Shown: in pieces, positions 1-7,643 of the stretch
How positions within the stretch are numbered: position 1 is the stretch's first letter
Layout: the number at the start of each line of letters is the position of its first letter
Assembly: GCF_016862275.1 (NCBI RefSeq)
Contig: NZ_BOMQ01000043.1
Coordinates: forward strand, 85,304-149,303
Reading direction: 5' to 3'
Length of the DNA: 64,000 bases
Source of the DNA: Actinoplanes nipponensis
GTDB lineage: Bacteria > Actinomycetota > Actinomycetes > Mycobacteriales > Micromonosporaceae
Translations under genes and position numbers: made by a program
The notes under the pieces: generated by a model
Databases searched by the model: none
What the model saw: the letters and a program-made list of their open reading frames with translations, nothing else
What the model was told of the DNA's origin: nothing

Positions 1-186
1 GGAGAGCAGGGTGGCGCGGGCCAGCGGCGCCCGGCCGAACGGCACCCGCAGCCGCATCTCGATCAGCGGCACCGCCGGGCGCCGGATCGCGATGACGGTC
101 AGGCCGCTGCTGAGCTTGCGCTCGGCCTGCCTGGGCAGCTTGAGCTTGGAGTCCGGAATCAGCTCGGGTAGTTGACGCACGCTCAC
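1..186 (-). CDS. M16 family peptidase-like protein, second subunit (partial, runs off left edge)
   Basis: Only the first 62 codons are visible, from a GTG at 186 whose bases overlap the TGA of the upstream M16 gene (GTGA overlap), so the two are translationally coupled. The visible part reads as the N-terminal strand of an M16 domain (RKLSSGLTVIAIRR, then VPLIEMRLRVPFGRAP). Where the upstream protein has its HLFEH zinc motif, this one reads ARATLLS. That suggests the catalytically inactive partner of a heterodimeric M16 peptidase, as in known two-subunit bacterial M16 enzymes. The family is well supported by the neighbour and the fold pattern. The inactive status is inference, because the rest of the gene is outside the window. 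Confidence 0.7.
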   Translation of the reverse strand, partial: MSVRQLPELIPDSKLKLPRQAERKLSSGLTVIAIRRPAVPLIEMRLRVPFGRAPLARATLLS

Positions 187-1490
187 TGGTTGGCTCCCGG
201 GATGACCTCGATGGTGGAGCGGCGCTCCGGCCGCAGGGTGGCCGCGGCCGCGACGATCTGTGCCTCGGTGACCTCGCCGACCAGCCGGGGCAGCTCGTTC
301 AGCAGCTCCGGGCGGCCGCGCTGGGTCTCCAGCACGGCCATCGGCAGCGCCCGGCCGAGCACGGCGTCGGTGTCGCGCAACAGGTGCGTCGCCATCCGGG
401 CCTGGGTGCGGGCCAGCTCGCCGGGCGCCATGCCGCCGGTGGCGAGCCGGTCGAGCTCCTCGTCGATGGTCCGCAGCACCTTGTCCGCGTCGCCGCCCGG
501 GGGCATGTGGGCCTGGAGCAGCATCGCGGTGGGGTTGCGGACCTGGTACTCGTCGCCCATGAAGCCGATGTAGCCGCCGACGCTGGTGACCGTACGGTCG
601 CGCTGCACCAGCCGCTCCACCAGCCGGGACGCGTCGCCGTCGGTCAGCACCTCGGCCAGCACCACGTACGGCAGGTAGGCGTCGAACTCGGCGATCGGGT
701 CCGGCAGCCGCCACCCGCTGGCCACCGCGGGCAGCGGGGCGAGCCGGTCGGTGTACGTCTCCCGCCGCTCCCCGTCGATGTCGGGCTCGGCGAAGTCCGG
801 CAGCGCGGGCTTGCCCCGGGCCGGCACGTCGCCGAAGTGGCGCTCGATCAGGGCGGTCGCGTGGGCCACGTCGAAGTCGCCGGCGACCGAGAGCACCGCG
901 TTGCCGCTGGCGTAGTACTTGTCGAAGAACTCCTCGGCGTCGGCCACGGTCGCGTGGTCCAGGTCGCCGAACGAGCCGTACCCGTCGTGCGCGTTGGCGA
1001 AGGTCTGGAACATCACCGGCGGCAGCCGCAGCCAGGGGAAGCCACCGTACGGGCGGTTGAGGACGTTGACCCGGATCTCCTCCTTGACCACGTCGACCTG
1101 GTTGCGCAGGTTCTCCTCGGTCAGGCGGGGGCCGCGCATGCGGTCGGCCTCCAGGAACAGCGCCCGTTCGAGCGCGCCGGAGGGCAGCACCTCGAAGTAG
1201 TCGGTGTAGTCGAGATGGGTCGAACCGTTGAAGCTGCCGCCGGCCCCCTGCACGTGCCGGAAGTGCGCGAGCTTCTCCAGGTTCTCCGAGCCCTGGAACA
1301 TCAGGTGCTCGAAGAGATGGGCGAAGCCCGTGCGTCCCTCCGGTTCGGAGCGGATGCCGACGTCGTAGACGACCGCCACACCGACCACGGGGGCGCTGCG
1401 GTCGGGTGTGAGGACCACCCGCAGACCGTTGTCGAGGGTGAAGCGTTCCACCGGATACTTCGTCGCGGGAATCTTCATTTTGCGCGCCAC
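183..1490 (-). CDS. M16 family zinc metallopeptidase (pitrilysin/insulinase type)
   Basis: A 435-residue protein from a GTG at 1490. It carries the inverted zinc motif HLFEH at about residues 58-62, preceded by GRTGFA, and the downstream third-ligand region EEIRVNVLNRPYG. These are the usual catalytic elements of M16 peptidases, which degrade oligopeptides inside a clam-shell dimer. The length fits one half-shell, and the next gene overlaps by 4 bases and supplies the other. GTG 1490 is preferred over ATG 1478 because a TAGATT box lies exactly 7 bases upstream, matching a leaderless start. It is divergent from the EACC1-caspase-SIR2 operon. No signal peptide is visible, so a cytoplasmic location is likely. 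Confidence 0.88.
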   Translation of the reverse strand: MARKMKIPATKYPVERFTLDNGLRVVLTPDRSAPVVGVAVVYDVGIRSEPEGRTGFAHLFEHLMFQGSENLEKLAHFRHVQGAGGSFNGSTHLDYTDYFEVLPSGALERALFLEADRMRGPRLTEENLRNQVDVVKEEIRVNVLNRPYGGFPWLRLPPVMFQTFANAHDGYGSFGDLDHATVADAEEFFDKYYASGNAVLSVAGDFDVAHATALIERHFGDVPARGKPALPDFAEPDIDGERRETYTDRLAPLPAVASGWRLPDPIAEFDAYLPYVVLAEVLTDGDASRLVERLVQRDRTVTSVGGYIGFMGDEYQVRNPTAMLLQAHMPPGGDADKVLRTIDEELDRLATGGMAPGELARTQARMATHLLRDTDAVLGRALPMAVLETQRGRPELLNELPRLVGEVTEAQIVAAAATLRPERRSTIEVIPGANQ

Positions 1491-1497
1491 ATCAGAG

Positions 1498-1503
1498 AAT
1501 CTA
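1498..1503 (-). promoter_or_regulatory. -10 box of leaderless M16 promoter
   Basis: TAGATT on the minus strand followed by 7 bases and then the GTG at 1490. This is the TANNNT-7-start arrangement known for leaderless actinobacterial transcripts. No convincing Shine-Dalgarno sequence precedes either candidate start. Confidence 0.45.
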
Positions 1504-1647
1504 ACCCCCCGGAGCGGTGCACGCCCTCTTCCGTGGTCGGCGGCCTCGATCGGCGGTGCTAGCTTTCGCGTAGTGGGTCCGTGACGCGAGGTACATGCTT
1601 CGATATCCTGTCGCGTCCGATCCATCACACGACGGGGAGAAGAGCCT

Positions 1648-2013
1648 GTGCCGGTCCGGCTGCGCCTGGAATGCGACTCGACCGCCGACGCCGAGTCGCT
1701 GCACCGCTGGTTGCGCCGCGAACAGGCGGTCCGCGTGGACGGCGAGCTGGCGCGGGGCGGTACGGACGACCCGGAGCGGATGGGCACCCTGCTCGACGTG
1801 CTGACCCTGGTCATCGGCAGCGGGCTGTCCGCCGGCCAGCTCGCCCTGGCCGTGGCCGGCTGGCGGGACGCGCGCCGGCCGGCGCCCCGGGTGACGGTCA
1901 CCCACACCGCCCCGGACGGCGCGGTCACCCGGATCGAGGTCGCCGACCACGCGAGCCTGACGGCCGCGCTCACCGAGCTCGAGCGGCGCGAGCAGAACCG
2001 GTCCGATGAGTGA
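1648..2013 (+). CDS. EACC1-like effector-associated adaptor protein
   Basis: A 121-residue protein starting at GTG 1648 behind a purine-rich GGGGAGAAGAG sequence. Its core (LLDVLTLVIGSGLSAGQLALAVAGW, split here as LLDVLTLVIGSG and AGQLALAVAGW) followed by a strand-rich VTVTH/TRIEVAD tail and a helix matches the effector-associated constant component 1 (EACC1) pattern. EACC1 proteins are small adaptors found beside caspase, STAND and other effectors in actinobacterial conflict systems. The gene overlaps the caspase gene by 8 bases, so coupled translation and a common complex are likely. The role as adaptor or recruiter is inferred from family context and has not been shown for this protein. 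Confidence 0.75.
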   Translation: MPVRLRLECDSTADAESLHRWLRREQAVRVDGELARGGTDDPERMGTLLDVLTLVIGSGLSAGQLALAVAGWRDARRPAPRVTVTHTAPDGAVTRIEVADHASLTAALTELERREQNRSDE

Positions 2014-3277
2014 GGTCACCGAGCCGGCCGCGGCCCAGGTCGTCCTCATCGGGGTGTCCGCGTACCGGCATCTCGCCGAGCTGCCCGCCGCCCGGCGCAA
2101 CGTGACGGATCTGCTGGACCTGTTTCGGGACGAGGACCTGTGGGGTGTGCCGGCGGAGAACTGCCATGTGCTGCTCGACCCGGAGTCGCCGGCCGAGGTG
2201 AGCCGGGCGATCCGGCGGGCCGCGGCGGCGGCCGGCCGGGACGGGTTGCTGCTGGTCTACTTCGCCGGGCACGGGCTGGTCGACGCGGACGACGACAACC
2301 TGATCCTGGGCCTGCCCGGCTGCGACCCGGAGGTGCCGTACGAGCGCGGGGTGCCGTACGACTGGATCCGCCGGGCCGTCGCCGACACCCGGGCCCGCCG
2401 CCGGGTGGTCATCCTCGACTGCTGCTACTCGGGCCGGGCCGGGTCGGAGCTCGGCGGCGACGGCAGCGGCACCGACGCGGTCGCCGACAAGGCCGAGACC
2501 GAGGGCACCTGCCTGCTGGTGTCCGCCCCCGCCAACCGGCCGGCGATGGCGCCCCGGGGCGAGGTGCACACCGCGTTCACCGGCGAGCTGATCCGGCTGC
2601 TGCGCGACGGGCTGCGCCCGCCGCCCCCGGAGGCGGTGCCGGCCACGCTCACCGTCCACAGCATCTGGCGTACGGCGCGGCGGGCCATGCTGCGCCGCGG
2701 TTTCGAGCGGCCCGAGCTGCGCGCCCGCGACTCCGGCGCCGAGATCGCCCTGGTCCACAACCCGGCCGCGCCCCGGCACAACCTGGCCGGCAGCGTGCTC
2801 TACGCGGCGCCCTGGTTCGTCGACGAGGACCTCGGCCAGCGGGTGATCCTGGTGCTGCGGCACAACCAGACCGGCGCGCTAGGCGTGTGCATCACCCGGC
2901 CGGACGGCGACATCCCGCCGGAGTTCCCGGAGGCCTGGCGGCGCCTGCTGCGCAATCCGGCGCTGCTCTTCGACGGCGGCCCGGTGGCCCGCGACGGCTA
3001 CATCGTGGTGACGCTGCTGCGGTCCGGCGCGGCCAAGCCGCTGCGGTTCACCCCGGTACGCGACCGGCTCGGCACCCTCGCGCTGTCGGCGGTGCCCGAG
3101 GACGTCGCCGACACGGTCGACACGATGCGCGTCTTCGTCGGCTACCTGGGCTGGCGCGCCGGCGAGCTGGAGGAGTTCCTCGACCGGGGCGCGCTCGTGG
3201 CCAGCCGGCACACCGCCCGGCAGGTCTTCACCGAACGGCCCGGCGAGCTGTGGCAGTCGCTGCAGGCGGCCCGATGA
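2006..3277 (+). CDS. caspase-family (C14) peptidase fused to a YqgE/AlgH-like domain
   Basis: A 423-residue protein. Residues about 10-240 form a caspase-like fold with the histidine motif YFAGHG (His89) and the cysteine motif DCCYSG (catalytic Cys most likely 140, by alignment with the metacaspase DSCHSG). Residues about 258-423 resemble YqgE/AlgH (UPF0301): GSVLYAAPWF, a GALGVCITRP strand, LFDGGPV, RVFVGYLGW and a closing FTERPGELW, all in the family order. It sits between an EACC1-like adaptor (8-base overlap) and a SIR2-type protein (ATGA overlap), so the three are one transcriptional unit. A role as a proteolytic effector or signal-transducing protease in a defence or cell-death system is inferred. 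The function of the YqgE-like tail is unknown. Confidence 0.82.
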   Translation: MSEVTEPAAAQVVLIGVSAYRHLAELPAARRNVTDLLDLFRDEDLWGVPAENCHVLLDPESPAEVSRAIRRAAAAAGRDGLLLVYFAGHGLVDADDDNLILGLPGCDPEVPYERGVPYDWIRRAVADTRARRRVVILDCCYSGRAGSELGGDGSGTDAVADKAETEGTCLLVSAPANRPAMAPRGEVHTAFTGELIRLLRDGLRPPPPEAVPATLTVHSIWRTARRAMLRRGFERPELRARDSGAEIALVHNPAAPRHNLAGSVLYAAPWFVDEDLGQRVILVLRHNQTGALGVCITRPDGDIPPEFPEAWRRLLRNPALLFDGGPVARDGYIVVTLLRSGAAKPLRFTPVRDRLGTLALSAVPEDVADTVDTMRVFVGYLGWRAGELEEFLDRGALVASRHTARQVFTERPGELWQSLQAAR

Positions 3278-5349
3278 GCGACCCGGAGGAGGGGCTCAGC
3301 GCGGGCGAGGCGCTGCTGCTGGACCGGCTCACCGCGGGGCTGCGCGACGTCGACCAGATCACCCTGATGCTCGGCTCGGGCCTGACGGCGGGCGTCATCC
3401 CGCGGGCGCAGGGGGTGCTGGAGATCGCCGACAGCTTCGCGGCCGGGCGCAACGACGACGGCGCCCTGGAGCGGGCGCTGGAGCAGGCCCGCGCGGAGCT
3501 GGTCGGGGCCGGCGCGATCGACGTGTACCGCGCCTACCGGCGGGTCTTCACCGACTGGGTGTCCGCCGGGGCGTTCGACGTGATCGCGCAGCAGGCCGTG
3601 CTGAAGGCGTACGCGGCGCCCGACCCGATGGAGTCCCCGCTGGCCACCCACGGGCTGGGCCAGCGGGTGGAACGCGGCGTCGGCGAGGGCGTGGAGAACG
3701 ACCGCTTCTCCTGGCAGCTGCCGCGGGGCGTGGAGGCGCTCGGCCACCTGCTCGCCCAGGTGCCGGAGGCGTTCGACCACCGGGTGCTGACCACGAACTT
3801 CGACCCGCTGCTGGAGATCGCGATCCGGTCGGCGCGGGGCCGGGCGGTGAGCCTGCCGATGGACCAGCGCGGCGGGTACGGCGCCGCCGGCGGCGCGGAC
3901 GGCGCCGTCCGGGTCTTCCACCTGCACGGCTTCTGGCGCCCCACGCTGCACGTACGCGGCCCGCAGCTGCTGCACGACCCGGCCCGGATCCCCGACAACA
4001 AGCCGCTGATCGCCGCCACCGCCGACCTGATCCGCGGCGACACCGTCTGCGTGATCGGCACCAGCGACTGGGCCGGCACCATGACCGCCGCCATCGCCGC
4101 GGCCGCCCGCACCCGTCCCGTACGCGTGCTCTGGGCCCTGCACGACCCGAACGCGGCCGCGGCGCTGAGCACCGCCGAGCGCCTGCGCGAGGTGATCGGC
4201 CTGCCGGTCGAGTGCTTCCCCGGCGTCGACTCCGAGCGGCTCTTCCCGGCGCTGGCCGACCGGGCCCAGGTCCCGGTGCCGCCGCGGGCCACCGGCCTGC
4301 GGCACCGGGTGCGGCACCACAGCTGGGAGCGCCAGCTGGTCTCCCAGCCCGGCACCCAGCCGCCGCGCGACGTGCCCGGCCTGCTGCTCCAGCTGGAACG
4401 CCGGTTCGGCTGGATCAACCAGCAGCGCGCCACCGCCGCCCCGATCCGGCTGCTCTGGCCGGTCCGGCTGCGCCCGCGCGCCTCGGTGATCCACATGGTC
4501 CAGGCGTTCGTGGCCGGCGCGCTGGCCCGGCTCGGCGTCGAGGTGCGGGTCTGCATCGACGACGTGGGCTCGCGCGACATCGACGCCGCCGAGGCGTTCC
4601 GGGCCGACCTGGACCGCTGGATCGATCACACCGGGCACGGCGCGGTCCGCGAGTTCGTCAGCCTGTCGGAGTTCCTGGAGCGGGTGCAGCGCCAGCCCGC
4701 GGACACCTCGCCGGAGTCCCTGCTGCGCCCCACGGACCCCTGGTCGGTGGCCCGCGCCTTCTACGGCGAGCACAACCCGTCGCTGTACAGCCTGCTGGCG
4801 GCGGTCAAGGCCGTGCCCAACCTGACCTCCTGGGACGAGCTGGAGAAGAACGCCTGGCCGATCGTGCAATCGGTGCTGCGCACGGACGCCAACCGGCTGC
4901 TGACGCCGCTGACGCTGTGGCCGTACCTGAACAGCATGCTGCTGGAGAGCGCGACCAACGACGTGCTCACCCTGGGCGGGCGGGACGAGGCGATCCTGTG
5001 GGCGCAGTGGCGGCAGACGTTCGGCTTCGGGCCGGGGCACCTCTACAACCCGTACATCAAGAGTCTAAAGCACGACGCGCACATGCTGAGGTGGTCGTCG
5101 GAGGACGAGCTGCGCCGGCACCTGCACCGCACCCGGGAGCTGCCGGGCTGGGACGTCGAGGGCAGCTACGTGCCCTGGCTGTTCCAAAACGCGCTGCTGC
5201 TGCCCGGCTATCTCAACCAGGAGCCGGTGCCGGAGACGGAGGACTTCCCGCTGGACTCGTGGGCGGCGTTCGTCGCGGCGATCGAGGACGGCCGGCCGGT
5301 GCTGGACCTGCTGGCCGCCCGGGTCACCGAGGTGTTCCTGCGGCCGTGA
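3274..5349 (+). CDS. SIR2-like NAD-binding protein with C-terminal class I aaRS-like (HUP) domain
   Basis: A 691-residue protein starting at ATG 3274, overlapping the caspase stop codon (ATGA). The N-terminal half has SIR2 features: the nucleotide loop GSGLT (34-38), VLTTNFDPLLE (Asn175/Asp177) and FHLHG with a histidine at 218. In defence proteins such domains deplete NAD+. The C-terminal half (about 385-691) has features of a class I synthetase Rossmann domain: RPRASVIHMVQ with His407 in the HIGH position, CIDDVGS (429-430 Asp-Asp), PYLNSMLLES followed by GGRDEAILW (568-575), and KHDAHMLRWSS (599-609) where a KMSKS-like loop would lie. The SIR2 call is fairly secure. The synthetase-like call is pattern recognition only and needs structure prediction. 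Confidence 0.75.
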   Translation: MSDPEEGLSAGEALLLDRLTAGLRDVDQITLMLGSGLTAGVIPRAQGVLEIADSFAAGRNDDGALERALEQARAELVGAGAIDVYRAYRRVFTDWVSAGAFDVIAQQAVLKAYAAPDPMESPLATHGLGQRVERGVGEGVENDRFSWQLPRGVEALGHLLAQVPEAFDHRVLTTNFDPLLEIAIRSARGRAVSLPMDQRGGYGAAGGADGAVRVFHLHGFWRPTLHVRGPQLLHDPARIPDNKPLIAATADLIRGDTVCVIGTSDWAGTMTAAIAAAARTRPVRVLWALHDPNAAAALSTAERLREVIGLPVECFPGVDSERLFPALADRAQVPVPPRATGLRHRVRHHSWERQLVSQPGTQPPRDVPGLLLQLERRFGWINQQRATAAPIRLLWPVRLRPRASVIHMVQAFVAGALARLGVEVRVCIDDVGSRDIDAAEAFRADLDRWIDHTGHGAVREFVSLSEFLERVQRQPADTSPESLLRPTDPWSVARAFYGEHNPSLYSLLAAVKAVPNLTSWDELEKNAWPIVQSVLRTDANRLLTPLTLWPYLNSMLLESATNDVLTLGGRDEAILWAQWRQTFGFGPGHLYNPYIKSLKHDAHMLRWSSEDELRRHLHRTRELPGWDVEGSYVPWLFQNALLLPGYLNQEPVPETEDFPLDSWAAFVAAIEDGRPVLDLLAARVTEVFLRP

Positions 5350-5396
5350 GAGCCCGGCTCGGCCGTTCGGAGGTCGCGCTCTTGGCGCCGCCGCGT

Positions 5397-5402
5397 TAGC
5401 GT
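5397..5402 (+). promoter_or_regulatory. -10 box of leaderless promoter for the ParS/MbcA-like gene
   Basis: TAGCGT lies 7 bases before the ATG at 5410, and no ribosome binding site is visible between them. It lies just downstream of the SIR2 gene, so the following gene probably has its own promoter. Confidence 0.4.
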
Positions 5403-5409
5403 CGTTGGT

Positions 5410-5784
5410 ATGACTGCCACGGTTGTGGAGCGAGTCGGGCACACCTCCGTCGACGACGACGCGGAGCTGTGCGTCACCGCACTGGGGCCGGAGCTGACGG
5501 CGTACGTGGCCGGGGCCGCGTCCGTGGCGGAGCTCAAGTCCTGGATGGCAGCCCCGCAGGGACCGCCGTGGCAGGTCCGCCGGCGGCTGGCCGCCGCCGC
5601 CGAGCTGGTCACCGTCTTCGAGAACGCCAACCAGAGCGCGCTGACCGCGGCCTGGTTGCGCGAGCTGGACCCGGCCGGCTACGTGCCGGCCCGCGTGCTG
5701 CGCCTGTCCGACGGCGACGAGGCCAGCGTGAAGGCGCTGCTCGAGACCGCGACGAGCTGGGCGCTCACGCCCGCGGCAGGGTAG
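5410..5784 (+). CDS. Xre/MbcA/ParS toxin-binding-domain-like (DUF2384) protein
   Basis: A 124-residue protein with an N-terminal segment (LGPELTAYVAGAASVAELKSW) and a helical C-terminal part (RRRLAAAAELVTVFENANQSALTAAWLRELDP, then PARVLRLSDGDEASVKALLETA) that follow the layout of MbcA/ParS antitoxins. Those normally neutralise RES-domain toxins that consume NAD+. No RES toxin is visible beside it: the next gene is a convergent radical SAM gene whose 3' end overlaps by 20 bases. It follows the SIR2 operon by 60 bases and has its own leaderless promoter. Family assignment is moderate. It may be a solitary regulator or may be functionally linked to the NAD-binding SIR2 protein upstream, which is speculation. 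Confidence 0.55.
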   Translation: MTATVVERVGHTSVDDDAELCVTALGPELTAYVAGAASVAELKSWMAAPQGPPWQVRRRLAAAAELVTVFENANQSALTAAWLRELDPAGYVPARVLRLSDGDEASVKALLETATSWALTPAAG

Positions 5785-7000
5785 CGCCGGTCGCCCCGGC
5801 CCAGGGCGGCTGCGACTCGTTGAGGTAGCGGCCGGCGTGCCCGGCCAGGTCCACGTGCGCGCGGAAGTGCCGCAGCACGGCCCCGCGGACCCCGATCCGG
5901 GGCAGCGTGAAGAGCCGCTTGCCCCCGTCGGTCACGTTCTCCACCGCGAGCTCGCCCTTGGCGCTGATCAGCAGGGTGGAGTTGGGCGCCCGGTGGGTGC
6001 CGGTCAGCCGGATGTCGATCGCCACGCCCTCGGCGGCGGTCCGCCGGACCAGCTCGTCGAGCACCTGCTGAACGTGCGCCGGCGCGAGCAGTCCGGCGCT
6101 GCCGGGCCGGGCCGCCTTGCCGACCGGCACCACGACGTGCAGCACCCACGTCGTGACGCCGAGGCCGACGAGTCGATCACGTAGCGCGAGCAGGGTGCCG
6201 AGGTCGCCGTTGCGCGCCGTGACCACCGTCTGCACACTGCACGGCACGTCCGCGCGCACCGCGCGCCGGATCGCGTCCTGGGCGTACACCGCCGAGCTGG
6301 TGCCCGGCGGCAGGTGCCGGCGGTTGGCCGGGCGCAGCGCGTCGTTGCCGGCCGGGTCGGCGCTGTCCAGGGAGATCCGGACGTGCACCCGGTAGCGCCG
6401 CAGGGTCGGCACCAGCCGGCTGAAGTCGCCGACGCCGGAGGTGTCCAGCACCACCGCCTTGCCGGTCCCGGCCAGCCGGGCGATGAGGCGTTCGGACCGC
6501 TCGACGCGGGCCAGCGGCTCCCCGCCGGTGACCACGCCGACCATCGCCGGGGTGGCCGCGGCGGCCCGCAGCACCCGGCCGAACCAGGCCTCGCTCTCCT
6601 GCTCACGGTAGCCGGCCATGAGGTCGTCGGCGTGGCAGTAGAGGCAGCGCAGCGGGCAGTAGGCGGTGGCGAAGCAGTTCACCACCAGCGGCTCGGTCAC
6701 CGCGGGCAGCGCGTCGAGGCGGCCCACGACGGACCGGCCGAAGAACGCCCGGCGCGGGGTGTCCGGGTCGGTCTCGCAGATGCCCAGCTCGGCCAGCAGC
6801 CGGGTCTCGGCCGCGCCGCCGGCCTTGCCGGCCAGCACGCGACGCAGGGTGTGCAGATGGGCCGGGTCGAGCGCGAAGAAGTGGTCACGCCGGGGCACGT
6901 ACGCGATGGAGTCCCGCACGCGTACGCCGGGCGCCAGGCGGACGGTGGTGGACGTGCGGCGGCGCTCGGACACGGCGAACACGGGGCGATATTGCCACAC
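5765..7000 (-). CDS. radical SAM domain protein
   Basis: A 411-residue protein read from GTG 7000. Its CPLRCLYCH segment supplies the three cluster cysteines (115, 119, 122; CX3CX2C), followed by VVTGGEPLA (the GGE motif) and later barrel strands such as VHVRISLDSADP and VPCSVQTVVTARN. These mark a radical S-adenosylmethionine enzyme. The first 100 residues (RLAPGVRVRDSIAY...FFALDP) precede the barrel and could be a peptide-binding module, which is only a guess. No precursor peptide or extra Fe-S (SPASM) cysteine cluster is obvious. The substrate is unknown. The reading frame stays open to 7225, but a start that far upstream would overlap the Rrf2 promoter, so GTG 7000 is preferred without a clear ribosome binding site. 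Confidence 0.75.
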   Translation of the reverse strand: MWQYRPVFAVSERRRTSTTVRLAPGVRVRDSIAYVPRRDHFFALDPAHLHTLRRVLAGKAGGAAETRLLAELGICETDPDTPRRAFFGRSVVGRLDALPAVTEPLVVNCFATAYCPLRCLYCHADDLMAGYREQESEAWFGRVLRAAAATPAMVGVVTGGEPLARVERSERLIARLAGTGKAVVLDTSGVGDFSRLVPTLRRYRVHVRISLDSADPAGNDALRPANRRHLPPGTSSAVYAQDAIRRAVRADVPCSVQTVVTARNGDLGTLLALRDRLVGLGVTTWVLHVVVPVGKAARPGSAGLLAPAHVQQVLDELVRRTAAEGVAIDIRLTGTHRAPNSTLLISAKGELAVENVTDGGKRLFTLPRIGVRGAVLRHFRAHVDLAGHAGRYLNESQPPWAGATGATLPRA

Positions 7001-7119
7001 TCCGTAGTCGTTCGTGTTTCGCCGCTCCGCTGTCGGTGAGCGGCCACGAACGGGTCGTCCCGTCGTCCCCCGGCCGGTGACGACATCCGCCCGCCGGCTT
7101 CTCATCATCCGGTCGGGAC

Positions 7120-7166
7120 TTGACGCCGTTCTCCTATCTCGTCCAGTATTCCCATCCATCAGATAG
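7120..7166 (+). promoter_or_regulatory. promoter and operator-like inverted repeat before the Rrf2 gene
   Basis: TTGACG (7120-7125) and CAGTAT (7144-7149) are spaced 18 bases apart, upstream of GTG 7210. An inverted repeat CTATCT (7134-7139) / AGATAG (7161-7166) covers the spacer and start region, a plausible binding site for the Rrf2 protein itself (autoregulation) and for control of the sulfonate genes. Both assignments are inference from position and symmetry. Confidence 0.4.
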
Positions 7167-7209
7167 AGAAAGCAGAGTTTGGGCTCCGCCGGACCGAGAG
7201 GACATCCCC

Positions 7210-7635
7210 GTGTACGTCTCGGCACGCACCGACTACGCCGTCCGGGCCATGCTCACGATCGCCGCCGACCATCCCCACCTGGTCAAGGCGGCCGCCCTCG
7301 CCGCGGCGCAGGACATCCCGCTCAGCTTTCTCCAGGGCATACTGCTCGACCTGCGCCGCGCCGGCCTGCTGCACAGCCACCGCGGCGTCGAGGGCGGATA
7401 CTCCCTGGCCCGCCCGGCCGGCGAGATCACCGTCGGGGACGTGGTGCGCGCCGCCGGCGGCGCCCTGACCACGGTCCGCGGCCTGCCCACCACGACCATG
7501 ACGTACCACGGTGTCGCCACCGGGCTCAGGGACGTCTGGCTCGCGGTGGAAGAGGCCATCGAGGGCGTCGTCGACCACCGCACGCTCGCCGAACTCGCCG
7601 TTTCCGCGATTCCCACCACCTTGAGAACGAACTAG
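7210..7635 (+). CDS. Rrf2 family transcriptional regulator, cysteine-free
   Basis: A 141-residue winged-helix protein (SARTDYAVRAMLTIA start, LSFLQGILLDLRRAGLLHS recognition region, GVEGGYSLARP wing) typical of Rrf2 regulators. It contains no cysteine, so it cannot bind the Fe-S cluster of IscR, NsrR or RsrR. It resembles the CymR class, which controls sulfur metabolism. It starts at GTG 7210, 7 bases after an AGAGGA ribosome binding site, and ends 8 bases before the sulfonate binding-protein gene, so it probably regulates and is co-transcribed with that importer. The ligand or partner is unknown. Confidence 0.88.
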   Translation: MYVSARTDYAVRAMLTIAADHPHLVKAAALAAAQDIPLSFLQGILLDLRRAGLLHSHRGVEGGYSLARPAGEITVGDVVRAAGGALTTVRGLPTTTMTYHGVATGLRDVWLAVEEAIEGVVDHRTLAELAVSAIPTTLRTN

Positions 7636-7643
7636 GAGTGAGC

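Noticed and set aside
3142..5040. Minus-strand frame of 632 codons opposite the SIR2 gene
   Set aside because: Shadow. The plus-strand protein has SIR2 motifs and an ATGA junction.
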